Origin: Prevotellaceae bacterium UBA2852
Lineage (GTDB): Bacteria; Bacteroidota; Bacteroidia; Bacteroidales; Bacteroidaceae
Assembly (NCBI GenBank): GCA_002350855.1
Contig: DEFM01000033.1
Location: 1-64,000, forward strand
Direction: 5' to 3'
DNA length: 64,000 bases
Positions 24,734 through 32,624 of this stretch are shown one piece after another. Within the stretch, counting starts at the first letter, position 1, and each line of letters begins with the position of its first letter. The position numbers and the translations under genes are program-made. The notes below the pieces were generated by a model. That model was given only the letters and a program-made list of their open reading frames with translations. It was not told the DNA's origin and searched no databases.

Positions 24734-25939
24734 ATGGAATCAAAGAAAAAAGTTGTCGTTGCTTTCAGCGGCGGTCTCGACACCAGTTACACAGTAATGT
24801 ATCTCGCCAAGGAGAAAGGTTATGAAGTTCACGCAGTATGTGCCAACACAGGCGGATTCAGCGCAGAACAGCTTCGCACTAATGAAGAAAATGCCTATCG
24901 TCTTGGTGCTACAAAATATGTCACACTTGACGTGACTCAGGAGTACTACGAGAAATCTCTTAAGTACATGGTTTTCGGAAATGTTCTCCGTAACAACTGC
25001 TACCCAATCTCTGTGTCTTCAGAACGTATCTTCCAGGCTCTCGCCATTGCTCGTTATGCAAAGGAAATCAATGCTTCTGCCATCGCACATGGTTCTACAG
25101 GTGCGGGTAACGACCAGATCCGTTTCGACATGACTTTCCTCGTTATGGCTCCGGGAGTGGAAATCATCACTCTTACTCGTGACGGAAACCTCTCTCGTCA
25201 GGAGGAAGTGGATTATCTCAATAAGAACGGATTCGATGCAGACTTCGCAAAACTCAAATACTCTTACAACGTAGGTATTTGGGGAACATCAATCTGTGGA
25301 GGTGAAATCCTCGATTCCAAGCAGGGTCTTCCTGAGTCTGCATATCTCAAGCATCCAACCAAACAGGAACCGGAACTCCTTCGTCTCGGTTTCGAGAAAG
25401 GTGAACTGTGCAGTGTCAACGGCAAGCATTATGACGATAAGATTAAGGCAATTCAGGCTGTTGAGGAAATCGGTGCTGCCTATGCTGTAGGTCGTGACTG
25501 CCACGTTGGTGATACCATCATCGGTATTAAGGGACGTGTAGGATTTGAGGCAGCAGCTCCAATGCTTATCATAGGTGCTCACCGCTTCCTTGAGAAGTAC
25601 ACACTCTCTAAGTGGCAGCAGTATTGGAAGGATCAGGTAAGCAACTGGTACGGTATGTTCCTCCACGAGAGCCAGTATCTCGAGCCAGTAATGCCGGATA
25701 TCGAAGCCATGCTCACTTCAAGTCAGCGCAACGTAACAGGTGAGGTAATACTTGAACTCCGTCCTTACAGCTTCCAGACAGTAGGTGTGGACAGCCCTAA
25801 CGATCTTGTCAAGAACAAACTGGGTGAATACGGAGAAACAGCAAAGGCATGGTCAAGCGAAGATGCCAAAGGCTTCATCAAGGTAACATCAACACCTCTC
25901 CGCGCTTATTATCTTGCACATCCAAACGAAAGAAGGTAA
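24734..25939 (+). CDS. argG: Argininosuccinate synthase
   Basis: A 401-residue cytoplasmic enzyme that joins citrulline and aspartate using ATP. The N-terminal ATP-pyrophosphatase motif 'AFSGGLDTSYTV' is canonical, and 'AHGSTGAGNDQIRFD' and 'TSICGGEI' are family motifs. Length is normal. It is the third gene of the arginine operon. A DUF559 cassette begins at the base directly after its TAA stop. Confidence 0.95.
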   Translation: MESKKKVVVAFSGGLDTSYTVMYLAKEKGYEVHAVCANTGGFSAEQLRTNEENAYRLGATKYVTLDVTQEYYEKSLKYMVFGNVLRNNCYPISVSSERIFQALAIARYAKEINASAIAHGSTGAGNDQIRFDMTFLVMAPGVEIITLTRDGNLSRQEEVDYLNKNGFDADFAKLKYSYNVGIWGTSICGGEILDSKQGLPESAYLKHPTKQEPELLRLGFEKGELCSVNGKHYDDKIKAIQAVEEIGAAYAVGRDCHVGDTIIGIKGRVGFEAAAPMLIIGAHRFLEKYTLSKWQQYWKDQVSNWYGMFLHESQYLEPVMPDIEAMLTSSQRNVTGEVILELRPYSFQTVGVDSPNDLVKNKLGEYGETAKAWSSEDAKGFIKVTSTPLRAYYLAHPNERR

Positions 25940-26416
25940 CCCCCTCCCGACCTCCCCGAGGGGAGGAGAAGAAAAAGCATTATGGGAAAGAATGACGGAA
26001 ACTACAACACAGCATCACCGGATAGGTATTTGCTCCTGAAAGGTTTCGCCCAGACAAATAAACGTTTTCAAACTGACGCAGAAAGACTGCTGTGGGAACA
26101 TATTCGAGCAAAGCAATTATGCGTTAAATTCAACAGACAACATATTATCGGTGATTTTATCGTAGACTTCGTTTGTATCGAGAAGAGGCTTGTCATAGAG
26201 GTAGATGGAGGGTATCATTCAGAATACGAACAAATAGAAAAAGATGAGTTCAGAACTGAACGGCTGAAAGATTTAGGTTTTCATGTCATACGTTTCAAAA
26301 ACGAAGAAGTCTTTGAAGACATTTCTGGCGTACTGAATATTATAAAAGAAAAACTTTATCAATAGAAATGAGTAATTTAAAAATATCCTCCCCTCGGGGA
26401 GGAATAAAGGTGGGGG
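25940..26416 (+). mobile_element. DUF559 cassette 1, bounded by inverted palindromic repeats
   Basis: The left end (25940-25968) reads CCCCCTCCCGA and then the palindrome CCTCCCCGAGGGGAGG. The right end (26386-26416) is the same type of sequence inverted, with CTCCCCTCGGGGAG and then GGTGGGGG. The loop dinucleotide (GA) is the same in both ends once inverted. The 477-bp unit contains the DUF559 gene and the first 16 codons of argC. It starts right behind the argG stop. A second copy with the same plan lies at 34340-34819. Confidence 0.75.
25982..26365 (+). CDS. DUF559 (Vsr-like) nuclease-family protein, cassette 1
   Basis: A 127-residue cytoplasmic protein of the DUF559 family, related in fold to Vsr mismatch endonucleases and the PD-(D/E)xK group. 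The core shows D58 and D62 in 'GDFIVDF', then E73-x-D75 and H79 in 'VIEVDGGYH', and C-terminal 'VIRFKNEEV'. All expected acidic residues are present. The N-terminal ~30 residues include 'RFQTDAERLLWEHIR', typical of the family. It has no arginine-related role that I can infer and lies between inverted palindromes, so it is probably a passenger or the driver of a mobile unit. Function in these cassettes is not established. Confidence 0.85.
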   Translation: MGKNDGNYNTASPDRYLLLKGFAQTNKRFQTDAERLLWEHIRAKQLCVKFNRQHIIGDFIVDFVCIEKRLVIEVDGGYHSEYEQIEKDEFRTERLKDLGFHVIRFKNEEVFEDISGVLNIIKEKLYQ

Positions 26417-27366
26417 TTTTAGGTGCAGCGGGCTATACGGGAGGAGAATTGATACGAATTCTCCTTAACCACTCGCAGGCTGAGATAGTTTTTGCTAATA
26501 GCGAATCAAATGCAGGCAACCTCGTAAGCGATGTGCATGAAGGTTTGGTCGGTGAAACCGACCTTCGCTTCACATCGGAAATGCCTTTCGACAAGGTAGA
26601 CGTGCTGTTCTTCTGCTTCGGTCACGGAAAGAGTGAGGCGTTTCTGAAGGAACACAACATTCCTGAGAATGTGAAGATCATAGATCTTGCACAGGACTTC
26701 CGCATCAAGGGCGACCACGACTATATTTATGGTTTGCCGGAAACTCACCGTGATATAATTGCTGAATGTAAGCATCTCGCCAACCCTGGTTGTTTTGCCA
26801 CATGTATTCAGCTGGCTATGTTGCCTGCGCTGAAAGCGGGAATCATTAGTGGTGATATTCATGTGAACGGAATCACAGGCAGCACAGGTGCAGGACAGAA
26901 GCCTGGAGCAACCACTCATTTCTCTTGGCGCAACGACAACTGCTCTGTCTATAAGACCTTTACCCACCAGCACCTGCATGAGATAAACCAGACGGTACAG
27001 GAACTTTGTCCTGGCTACGACGGACGTGTGCTCTTCATTCCGCAGCGAGGCTGTTTCTCACGAGGCATTTTCGTTACAGCTTACGCAAAGTGTGACAAGT
27101 CCATAGAGGAAGTTCAGCAGATATATGCGGATTATTACCGCGACGCAGCCTTCACTCATTTCGTCACCAAAAGTCCTGATATGAAGCAAGTGGTGAATAC
27201 CAACAAGGCTGTAGTGTATGTAGAGAAATACGAAGACCAGCTTCTTATGATTTCTTGCATCGACAATCTCCTCAAAGGTGCCGTAGGTCAGGCAGTGCAG
27301 AACATGAACATCATGTTCGGACTTGAAGAAACAACAGGACTTAACCTCAAAGCATCCGCATTTTAA
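26368..27366 (+). CDS. argC: N-acetyl(acyl)-gamma-glutamyl-phosphate reductase with repeat-encoded N-terminus
   Basis: A 332-residue NADPH-dependent reductase of arginine synthesis. 'VGVLGAAGYTGGELIRIL' is the Rossmann glycine motif, and the catalytic Cys is in 'ANPGCFAT'. Homologues normally begin a few residues before this Rossmann strand; here residues 2-14 (SNLKISSPRGGIK) come from the right end of the DUF559 cassette, and the start codon lies two bases behind the DUF559 stop. The cassette end thus supplies the start and an in-frame leader. The enzyme core looks intact. Bacteroidales relatives probably use acylated (succinyl) intermediates. Confidence 0.93.
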   Translation: MSNLKISSPRGGIKVGVLGAAGYTGGELIRILLNHSQAEIVFANSESNAGNLVSDVHEGLVGETDLRFTSEMPFDKVDVLFFCFGHGKSEAFLKEHNIPENVKIIDLAQDFRIKGDHDYIYGLPETHRDIIAECKHLANPGCFATCIQLAMLPALKAGIISGDIHVNGITGSTGAGQKPGATTHFSWRNDNCSVYKTFTHQHLHEINQTVQELCPGYDGRVLFIPQRGCFSRGIFVTAYAKCDKSIEEVQQIYADYYRDAAFTHFVTKSPDMKQVVNTNKAVVYVEKYEDQLLMISCIDNLLKGAVGQAVQNMNIMFGLEETTGLNLKASAF

Positions 27367-27372
27367 AAGATT

Positions 27373-28503
27373 ATGAAATTATTCGACGTATATCCATTAT
27401 TCCCGATAGCAATTGAACGTGGCAAGGGATGCCACGTGTGGGACGACAAAGGACAGGAATATCTTGACCTCTATGGCGGTCATGCAGTAATCTCCATCGG
27501 CCATAGCCACCCACACTACATAGAAAAACTTACAGAACAGCTCAGTAAGATAGGTTTCTATTCCAACTCCGTGCAGAATCCTCTCCAGCAGCAACTGGCT
27601 GAGCGTCTCGGCAAAACCTCCGGTTACGAGGACTATCAGCTTTTCCTGATCAATTCAGGTGCGGAAGCCAACGAGAATGCTCTCAAACTGTCCTCATTCT
27701 ACAACGGACGCACTCGCGTATTGTCTGCTCAGAAAGCATTCCACGGACGTACTTCGCTTGCGGTAGAAGTCACTAACAATCCAAAGATTATCGCACCAAT
27801 CAACGATAACGGCCATGTCACCTATCTACCTTTGAACGACATCAACGCTTGGCGCACGGAAATTGAGAAAGGTGATGTCTGTGCCTGCATCATTGAGTGC
27901 ATTCAGGGAGTTGGCGGCATACGCATGGCAACGCCTGATTTTATGCAGAGCCTGAGCAAACTCTGTGATGAGCACAACACAGTGCTTATCTGCGACGAGA
28001 TTCAGTGTGGCTACGGACGTAGCGGACGCTTCTTCGCACATCAGTGGCTTGGCATCCGTCCCGACATCATTACCGTTGCAAAAGGTATCGCCAACGGTTT
28101 TCCAATGGGTGCGGTTCTCATTTCTCCTAAGTTCACACCTGTCTATGGACAACTCGGCACCACTTTCGGTGGCAGCCATCTGGCATGTGCTGCAGCACTC
28201 GCCGTGCTTGACGTAATGGAGAATGAGAATCTTGTTGACAACGCCAACGAGGTTGGTACTTATCTCATTCAGAAACTTCAGGAGGCAAACCTCCCTCATG
28301 TGGTTGAAGTCCGTGGACGCGGACTGATGATAGGTATTGAACTCGATGTTCCTTATAAGGACATCCGCAACCGCTTAGTCAGCGAACTACATTGCTTCAC
28401 TGGTTGCGCTGGCACCAACACCCTTCGTCTGCTTCCACCTCTTTGTCTTACAAAAGCCGAAGCCGACGACTTCCTCACTCGCCTCAAATCCGCAATCGGA
28501 TAA
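27373..28503 (+). CDS. argD: Acylornithine aminotransferase
   Basis: A 376-residue PLP-dependent class III aminotransferase that converts acylglutamate semialdehyde to acylornithine. 'NSGAEANENALKLSS' binds PLP phosphate, 'LICDEIQCGYGRSG' holds the PLP-ring Asp, and 'ITVAKGIANGFPMGA' holds the Schiff-base Lys. It starts six bases after argC and ends the operon at a terminator. No argB, argF or argH is in the window. Confidence 0.92.
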   Translation: MKLFDVYPLFPIAIERGKGCHVWDDKGQEYLDLYGGHAVISIGHSHPHYIEKLTEQLSKIGFYSNSVQNPLQQQLAERLGKTSGYEDYQLFLINSGAEANENALKLSSFYNGRTRVLSAQKAFHGRTSLAVEVTNNPKIIAPINDNGHVTYLPLNDINAWRTEIEKGDVCACIIECIQGVGGIRMATPDFMQSLSKLCDEHNTVLICDEIQCGYGRSGRFFAHQWLGIRPDIITVAKGIANGFPMGAVLISPKFTPVYGQLGTTFGGSHLACAAALAVLDVMENENLVDNANEVGTYLIQKLQEANLPHVVEVRGRGLMIGIELDVPYKDIRNRLVSELHCFTGCAGTNTLRLLPPLCLTKAEADDFLTRLKSAIG

Positions 28504-28526
28504 TATTATTGTTCTCCAATATCTTC

Positions 28527-28560
28527 AAAGCCTCTGCATCTGCAGGGGCTTTTTTGTTTT
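28527..28560 (+). terminator. Terminator of the arginine operon
   Basis: AAAGCCTCTGCA (28527-28538) pairs with TGCAGGGGCTTT (28541-28552), with one G-T pair and a 2-nt loop, followed by a T-rich run. Confidence 0.85.
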
Positions 28561-28638
28561 CCTCCTTCTCATCATACCCACTCCCTTATTTAGAATCGTT
28601 ATAAATTAGCAAAAAGGGGAATTTTAACATTTTAAGGT

Positions 28639-28670
28639 CCTCTCTAACTCCCCCAAGGGGGAGGATAAAG
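28639..28670 (+). repeat. Solo palindrome of the DUF559-cassette type
   Basis: CTCCCCCAAGGGGGAG at 28648-28663, preceded by CCTCTCTAA and followed by GATAAAG, matches the left end of the second cassette (34340-34370). There is no DUF559 gene here. A 12-bp palindrome CCATCCGGATGG follows at 28671-28682. Confidence 0.7.
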
Positions 28671-28683
28671 CCATCCGGATGGT

Positions 28684-28716
28684 GATTCTTCACTCATAAT
28701 TCTTCATTCTTCATTT
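28684..28716 (-). repeat. Solo heptad repeat next to the solo palindrome
   Basis: Read on the minus strand it begins AAATGAAGAATGAAGAATT and ends GTGAAGAATC, a diverged copy of the 34-bp repeat seen at 39362 and 39856. Confidence 0.65.
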
Positions 28717-28766
28717 AAAACGGGGGGTAGGCTGTTTTGTTTGTTTCTTGCTAACTTTGGTTGCAA

Positions 28767-29015
28767 CTTGCGAGCCAAAACTCGCAAGCACTGAGCAAAA
28801 TGTCAAAACCTCCATTTCCGATTTTTACCAATACTTAACTTTTTTCAAAACTCCACTTAACTTCCGTTGCAACAAAACTTAACTTTGACATTTTGCAAAG
28901 TTAACTTCCGTTGGAAAAAGACTTCGCCAGAGTTTCAACTCCGGCGAACTTACATTTTGTCAAAATGACAAAAAAAGAAAGGATGCATATCCGCTGTCCG
29001 AATACGCATCCTTTC
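28767..29015. other. Gene-free stretch with five stem-loops
   Basis: Perfect or near-perfect stems lie at 28767-28774/28781-28788, 28880-28887/28896-28903, 28923-28934/28937-28948 (one mismatch), 28955-28962/28966-28973 and 28977-28986/29006-29015. The last is followed on the minus strand by a T-rich run, so it could terminate a minus-strand RNA. A short motif, CTTAACTTCCGTTG or close to it, occurs twice (near 28855 and 28902). From 28504 to 29390 I see no credible protein gene. Confidence 0.5.
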
Positions 29016-29252
29016 CCTGCTAATGCAAATATACAACATTTTTCCTCGAAATGCAAATGTTAAAATCCAAATTAACAATTATCCTTATAATTCAATTGTT
29101 TGATTATCAACCATATGTTTTTTGTTAAAAAGGATTCTTAAAGTCAAATACGGAGATTTACCAGTAATGCGTGATTTTTTTAACACTTTTTGGTGGAAAA
29201 TCATTATTTATTGTTCAAAAAGTACTATTGCGCTTCTTTTTATCAAAATTCC

Positions 29253-29285
29253 TTTGGTGACTTGTTATAAAACTCTATACCTTTG
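29253..29285 (+). promoter_or_regulatory. Promoter of the outer-membrane protein gene
   Basis: TTTG 29253-29256 and TACCTTTG 29278-29285, spacer 21 nt. The leader of about 105 nt holds a small hairpin (29299-29304 with 29317-29322). Confidence 0.65.
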
Positions 29286-29396
29286 CAGCGATTTTCAGAT
29301 GAGGGGAATCCGAAAACCTCATAAAAACAGAGTAGGATAGTATAGAAACAAACATTCATTATTTTTTAATTTTTTATTTCAGAAAGGAAAATGATT

Positions 29397-29975
29397 ATGA
29401 AGAAAATTATTCTTGCAGCTGTAGTAGCAGTTTCATCTCTCTCAGCAAACGCACAGGTATGGCTCGGTGGTAGCCTCGGTTTCAACTACAACAAAGCAGA
29501 AGCAAAAATTGCAGGTGTTACAGTAGACGTTAAGACAACTAAGTTCTCTATTGCTCCTGAAATCGGTTATACTCTCAGCGACAAGTGGGATATCGCCCTT
29601 GCACTCGAAGAGAGCTATGCAAGCCAGAAGGATGGCGAAAGCATGAACTCTTTCTCAGTTAATCCTTATGCTCGTTGGACTTTCGCTAAGAGTGGTAAGG
29701 TAAGCTTCTTCCTTGATGGTGGTTTCAAAGTAGGTGTTCAGAACAACTTCCTCGATGACAACAATGTTATTCAGGATGTTGACGATGACATTACAGTTTG
29801 GGGAATTGGTGTACGTCCAGGTATCAAGTTTGCAGCAAGTGACAAGGTTTCTCTCGTTGCTTCATTCGGTGGACTTGGATTCCAGCAGACAAAATGGGGT
29901 GATGTTAAGGATAGCGACCTCGGTTTCAACGTTGACGGCAACGCCCTCAAGTTCGGTTTCTACTACACTTTCTAA
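29397..29975 (+). CDS. Outer-membrane beta-barrel protein
   Basis: About 192 residues from ATG 29397 (29391 is also possible). The signal peptide ends at 'SANAQ', and the mature protein is an eight-stranded-type barrel: glycine-rich alternating strands, 'FSIAPEIGYTLSDKWDIALAL', 'NPYARWTF' and an aromatic end (KFGFYYTF). It resembles the generic OMP_b-brl family, without an assignable substrate. It is monocistronic, with a good promoter and a strong terminator, and its codon pattern looks like a highly expressed gene. Confidence 0.8.
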   Translation: MKKIILAAVVAVSSLSANAQVWLGGSLGFNYNKAEAKIAGVTVDVKTTKFSIAPEIGYTLSDKWDIALALEESYASQKDGESMNSFSVNPYARWTFAKSGKVSFFLDGGFKVGVQNNFLDDNNVIQDVDDDITVWGIGVRPGIKFAASDKVSLVASFGGLGFQQTKWGDVKDSDLGFNVDGNALKFGFYYTF

Positions 29976-29995
29976 TCTATTAGAACATAAATCTA

Positions 29996-30029
29996 TAAAG
30001 GATTGCACGCTCGTGCAATCCTTTTTTTT
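29996..30029 (+). terminator. Terminator of the outer-membrane protein gene
   Basis: AAGGATTGCACG pairs perfectly with CGTGCAATCCTT around a CT loop, followed by T8. Confidence 0.92.
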
Positions 30030-30126
30030 GTTATATGTTGCTGCGCCACAATGAATAAACATCGCACTTCGTGCTAAGATTACAATTATTAAGATGATTA
30101 TAACATCATTCGAGATGTAATAACTT

Positions 30127-31245
30127 TTACGCTTCTCTAATCTCTGCAACTCTTCTTAAGTTGAGGAAAGCTTCTTTCAAAGGCTGAGAAACTGCACTGA
30201 CAGGTTCTTCCAACAACAATTGTTGGTAATGGTCTAAGAAAGATGTTCTATAGCGATAAAAGAAATGCAGGAAATGATTGATAAAACCTATGCAATCCAG
30301 CACTGCGATTTCTACTCCTAATTTGTTATAGAAAGAGTCTGCTAATTCCTTAACATCTTCGTCTATTCGTTCAGTGGTGATAAAAATATAATTATCGGGC
30401 TTTTCAGACATCTTGGTGATTTTTTCGGCACATACATAAATATCATCTGTAGTGACACATTTTTTCTTCATTTCATAACAAGTTGCCGTTTTGTCTTCAT
30501 CAATAATTGTTATCTCAACATCACCAATAGCTCCTGTTTGACTGTCTGCAGCATTGTGAGCAAACAGCGGTCGGTTTACTTCTTTAATTAGATGATGAAC
30601 AGATTGATATGCCGCGGTAACCATTAGTACAGGTAGTCTGCTTGAACCTTTGCATTTTAAGTGCTGTTGTAATAGCTGTGTAATTTCTTCGCTTGATAAA
30701 GCTTGCTCTCCGCCAGCAGTCAGTCCTTCCACCAGTTGCGACATTCGTGATTCTGCCTCCTCTTTAATGATAATCAGGTCTGATAATATTTGGGACAACA
30801 CTTTCTTGGAGGCGTTCGGACTCTTTTCCACATAATCTAAGATGTCCATCATGTCATAGTAAACGTAGGAAGGTCGGCATTTATCAAAAGTGTTCTTTGT
30901 TAATGCCGTTTCGACCGTTCGGAAAGCCGGAGTTAGAAATGCCGTGGTGCTATTACAAGTAAGTTGGTTGACGTGAATGAATTTCTGGACGATTGATTCG
31001 TCAATGGAACGTCCAGGGAAAGATCTTTCTCCTAAATTGGGATATGGCTGTCTGGTGTCAATTTGTGCATTTTCTATCTTTGCAAGCATGGCAGATATCA
31101 GATAACGAATAGGAGCTTTGTTCCGTTCGCATTTACACACAGACTGTATCTTTTGACGTATATTTGCGCTATTGACATAAACTTTGCCTCGTTCATTCAA
31201 TACCTTATTATAGGTGCTTTCTAAGACTTTTTCTAATAGTTCCAT
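30127..31245 (-). CDS. SacI-family type II restriction endonuclease
   Basis: A 372-residue protein resembling the RE_SacI family: an N-terminal 'RNKAPIRYLISAMLAKI' segment, then 'DTRQPYPNLGERSFPGRSIDE' and 'CNSTTAFLTPAFRTVE', which I recognise from SacI relatives. A PD-(D/E)xK-like active site can be proposed as the Asp residues in 'GDVEITIIDED' with 'YEMKKK'. It would cut unmethylated DNA; specificity cannot be read. It lies one base downstream of an adenine methyltransferase gene on the same strand, giving a complete restriction-modification pair in which the methyltransferase is translated first. Confidence 0.75.
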   Translation of the reverse strand: MELLEKVLESTYNKVLNERGKVYVNSANIRQKIQSVCKCERNKAPIRYLISAMLAKIENAQIDTRQPYPNLGERSFPGRSIDESIVQKFIHVNQLTCNSTTAFLTPAFRTVETALTKNTFDKCRPSYVYYDMMDILDYVEKSPNASKKVLSQILSDLIIIKEEAESRMSQLVEGLTAGGEQALSSEEITQLLQQHLKCKGSSRLPVLMVTAAYQSVHHLIKEVNRPLFAHNAADSQTGAIGDVEITIIDEDKTATCYEMKKKCVTTDDIYVCAEKITKMSEKPDNYIFITTERIDEDVKELADSFYNKLGVEIAVLDCIGFINHFLHFFYRYRTSFLDHYQQLLLEEPVSAVSQPLKEAFLNLRRVAEIREA

Positions 31246-31246
31246 G

Positions 31247-32134
31247 TTAAAACAACGTTTTTTGTAAGTTTTCTTGTTCTAAAGAGTAATTAATCCACAA
31301 CACTTCCTGTCTGATGTCGTGAGTGGAGTTAATCTGCTTAGCAGGTGCAAATATCTTCTTCCATTTTGGAGCAGGATACAATGTGTCCATTAACTCGCAG
31401 TCATAATTGGAAATCGCAACCTTTCCCTTTACATTGTTAAGGATTCTTGCAAGTTCTATATGTTGTTCGTCTGTCATCTCGTATTCATAAGCCTTGTTGT
31501 CGCCACGTGTGGAATGGATGTATGGGGGATCACAATAGAACAATGTGTTTACATCATCGTAAAGGCTAATTAATTCAGTGGCAGGACGATTCTCTATTTG
31601 AACACGCAAGAGGCGATTTGCGATTTGTTCTAATTGTTCAATTCCTCCCATCCATCTGCTGATGACCCCTGACATTCCAGATCGGGAAGTATTTTTACAG
31701 TTTGCCCATCGCCCAAGGGATGCTGTCTGAGCCAAACCAGTACGTACTTGTCTTGCACGCACATAAAAACGTCTGGCTCGTTCGATGTCAGATAAAGAAG
31801 AATCCAGTTCACATGCAAGAGCAAATTCTTCACGAGAGAAAGGAGTTAACGCTATTAGACGAATGAGTTCATCAGGATTATTACGCAGAGCCTTAAAGAA
31901 GTTTACAACTTCTCCATCTAAATCATTGTAAGTCTCCACAGGAGAGGGATCTCTGTTTAGTAATACGGCTCCAGACCCTCCAAAGGGTTCGCAATAGTGG
32001 TGGCAAGGTGGAAGATAGGGGAGGAGCCAGTCTAAATGAGAATATTTCCCTCCATACCATCCAAAAGCAATGACTTTCTTTCTGGAACGAGCAGAAAGAA
32101 TAGGGGAAGGTCTATGTTTAGTTAATGTGTTCAT
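31247..32134 (-). CDS. DNA N6-adenine methyltransferase (D12 class)
   Basis: A 295-residue Dam-like methyltransferase. The AdoMet-binding motif is 'CEPFGGSGAVLLN' and the catalytic motif IV is 'FYCDPPYIHS'. The N-terminal 'GWYGGKYSHLDWLLPYLP' and the C-terminal 'VAISNYDCELMDTLYP' are typical of the D12 family. It should protect the recognition site of the adjacent endonuclease. The ATG at 32134 lies inside a short upstream reading frame (32118-32288), so its translation may be coupled to that frame. Confidence 0.88.
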   Translation of the reverse strand: MNTLTKHRPSPILSARSRKKVIAFGWYGGKYSHLDWLLPYLPPCHHYCEPFGGSGAVLLNRDPSPVETYNDLDGEVVNFFKALRNNPDELIRLIALTPFSREEFALACELDSSLSDIERARRFYVRARQVRTGLAQTASLGRWANCKNTSRSGMSGVISRWMGGIEQLEQIANRLLRVQIENRPATELISLYDDVNTLFYCDPPYIHSTRGDNKAYEYEMTDEQHIELARILNNVKGKVAISNYDCELMDTLYPAPKWKKIFAPAKQINSTHDIRQEVLWINYSLEQENLQKTLF

Positions 32135-32288
32135 TGTCTTTATCCGTATACGCTTTGGCAGTCAATAGCTCAATCTGTTGATTATTATTAATATAGATAC
32201 GGCTGTGTATTGGTACTGGTGCCCTGCCATTGTATATTTCCGCTAAGTAACGAAAAAAAAATGAATTGCTAAAATAAAGACGTAAAAT
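32118..32288 (-). pseudogene. Possible gene remnant overlapping the methyltransferase start
   Basis: A 56-codon open frame with no ATG, ending in TAA at 32118-32120. The last 44 residues (from 'RYLAEIYNGRAPVPIH' to 'DKDNEHIN') have a protein-like composition, but I do not recognise them. It overlaps the methyltransferase start in another frame by 17 bp. It may be the tail of a gene cut at the border of the restriction-modification island, or a short leader gene with an unusual start. Confidence 0.25.
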
Positions 32289-32300
32289 TTATTAAACACA

Positions 32301-32624
32301 ATGGTAATTATATGTTTTTTTACTAGCGATAAAAAGACTCATGATGTTAAGACAAAGCAACCTAATGAATTAGGGATTTATGATATGAGCGGTAATGTTT
32401 CGGAGTGGACGAGCAGTTACTGGCGCAAAGACTATGGCAGCTCTGTAGATACGCGCTACCGTGTGGAACGTGGTGGCAGTTGGCATTCCAGTGTGAGGAA
32501 CGTACGTGTACCGTGCCGTAGCGGCATCTCGCCATTTCTCGCCATCGAATACCTTGGTTCCCGCCTCGTAATGTGGTTTCATGAAAAAAAGACTAAATTA
32601 ATAACGAACCTTCGAAAAGCTTAG
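32301..32624 (+). pseudogene. C-terminal fragment of an FGE/SUMF1 (C-lectin fold) protein
   Basis: A 107-codon frame. Residues 20-90 match the C-terminal half of the formylglycine-generating-enzyme domain: 'QPNELGIYDMSGNVSEW', then 'RVERGGSWHSSVRNVRV' and 'YLGSRLVM'. The usual N-terminal half and any signal peptide are missing, and the first residues look like non-coding sequence. It is probably a remnant; the codons between GGSW and LGSRLV vary from the common family pattern. It ends in a hairpin. Confidence 0.5.

Noticed and set aside
29122..29340. 72-codon frame before the outer-membrane protein gene
   Set aside because: It begins with a TTG, overlaps the promoter of the next gene, has an A/T-driven composition and no recognisable feature.
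32301..32624. A functional sulfatase-modifying enzyme
   Set aside because: Only the C-terminal half of the FGE domain is present and there is no signal peptide or active-site half; treated as a fragment.
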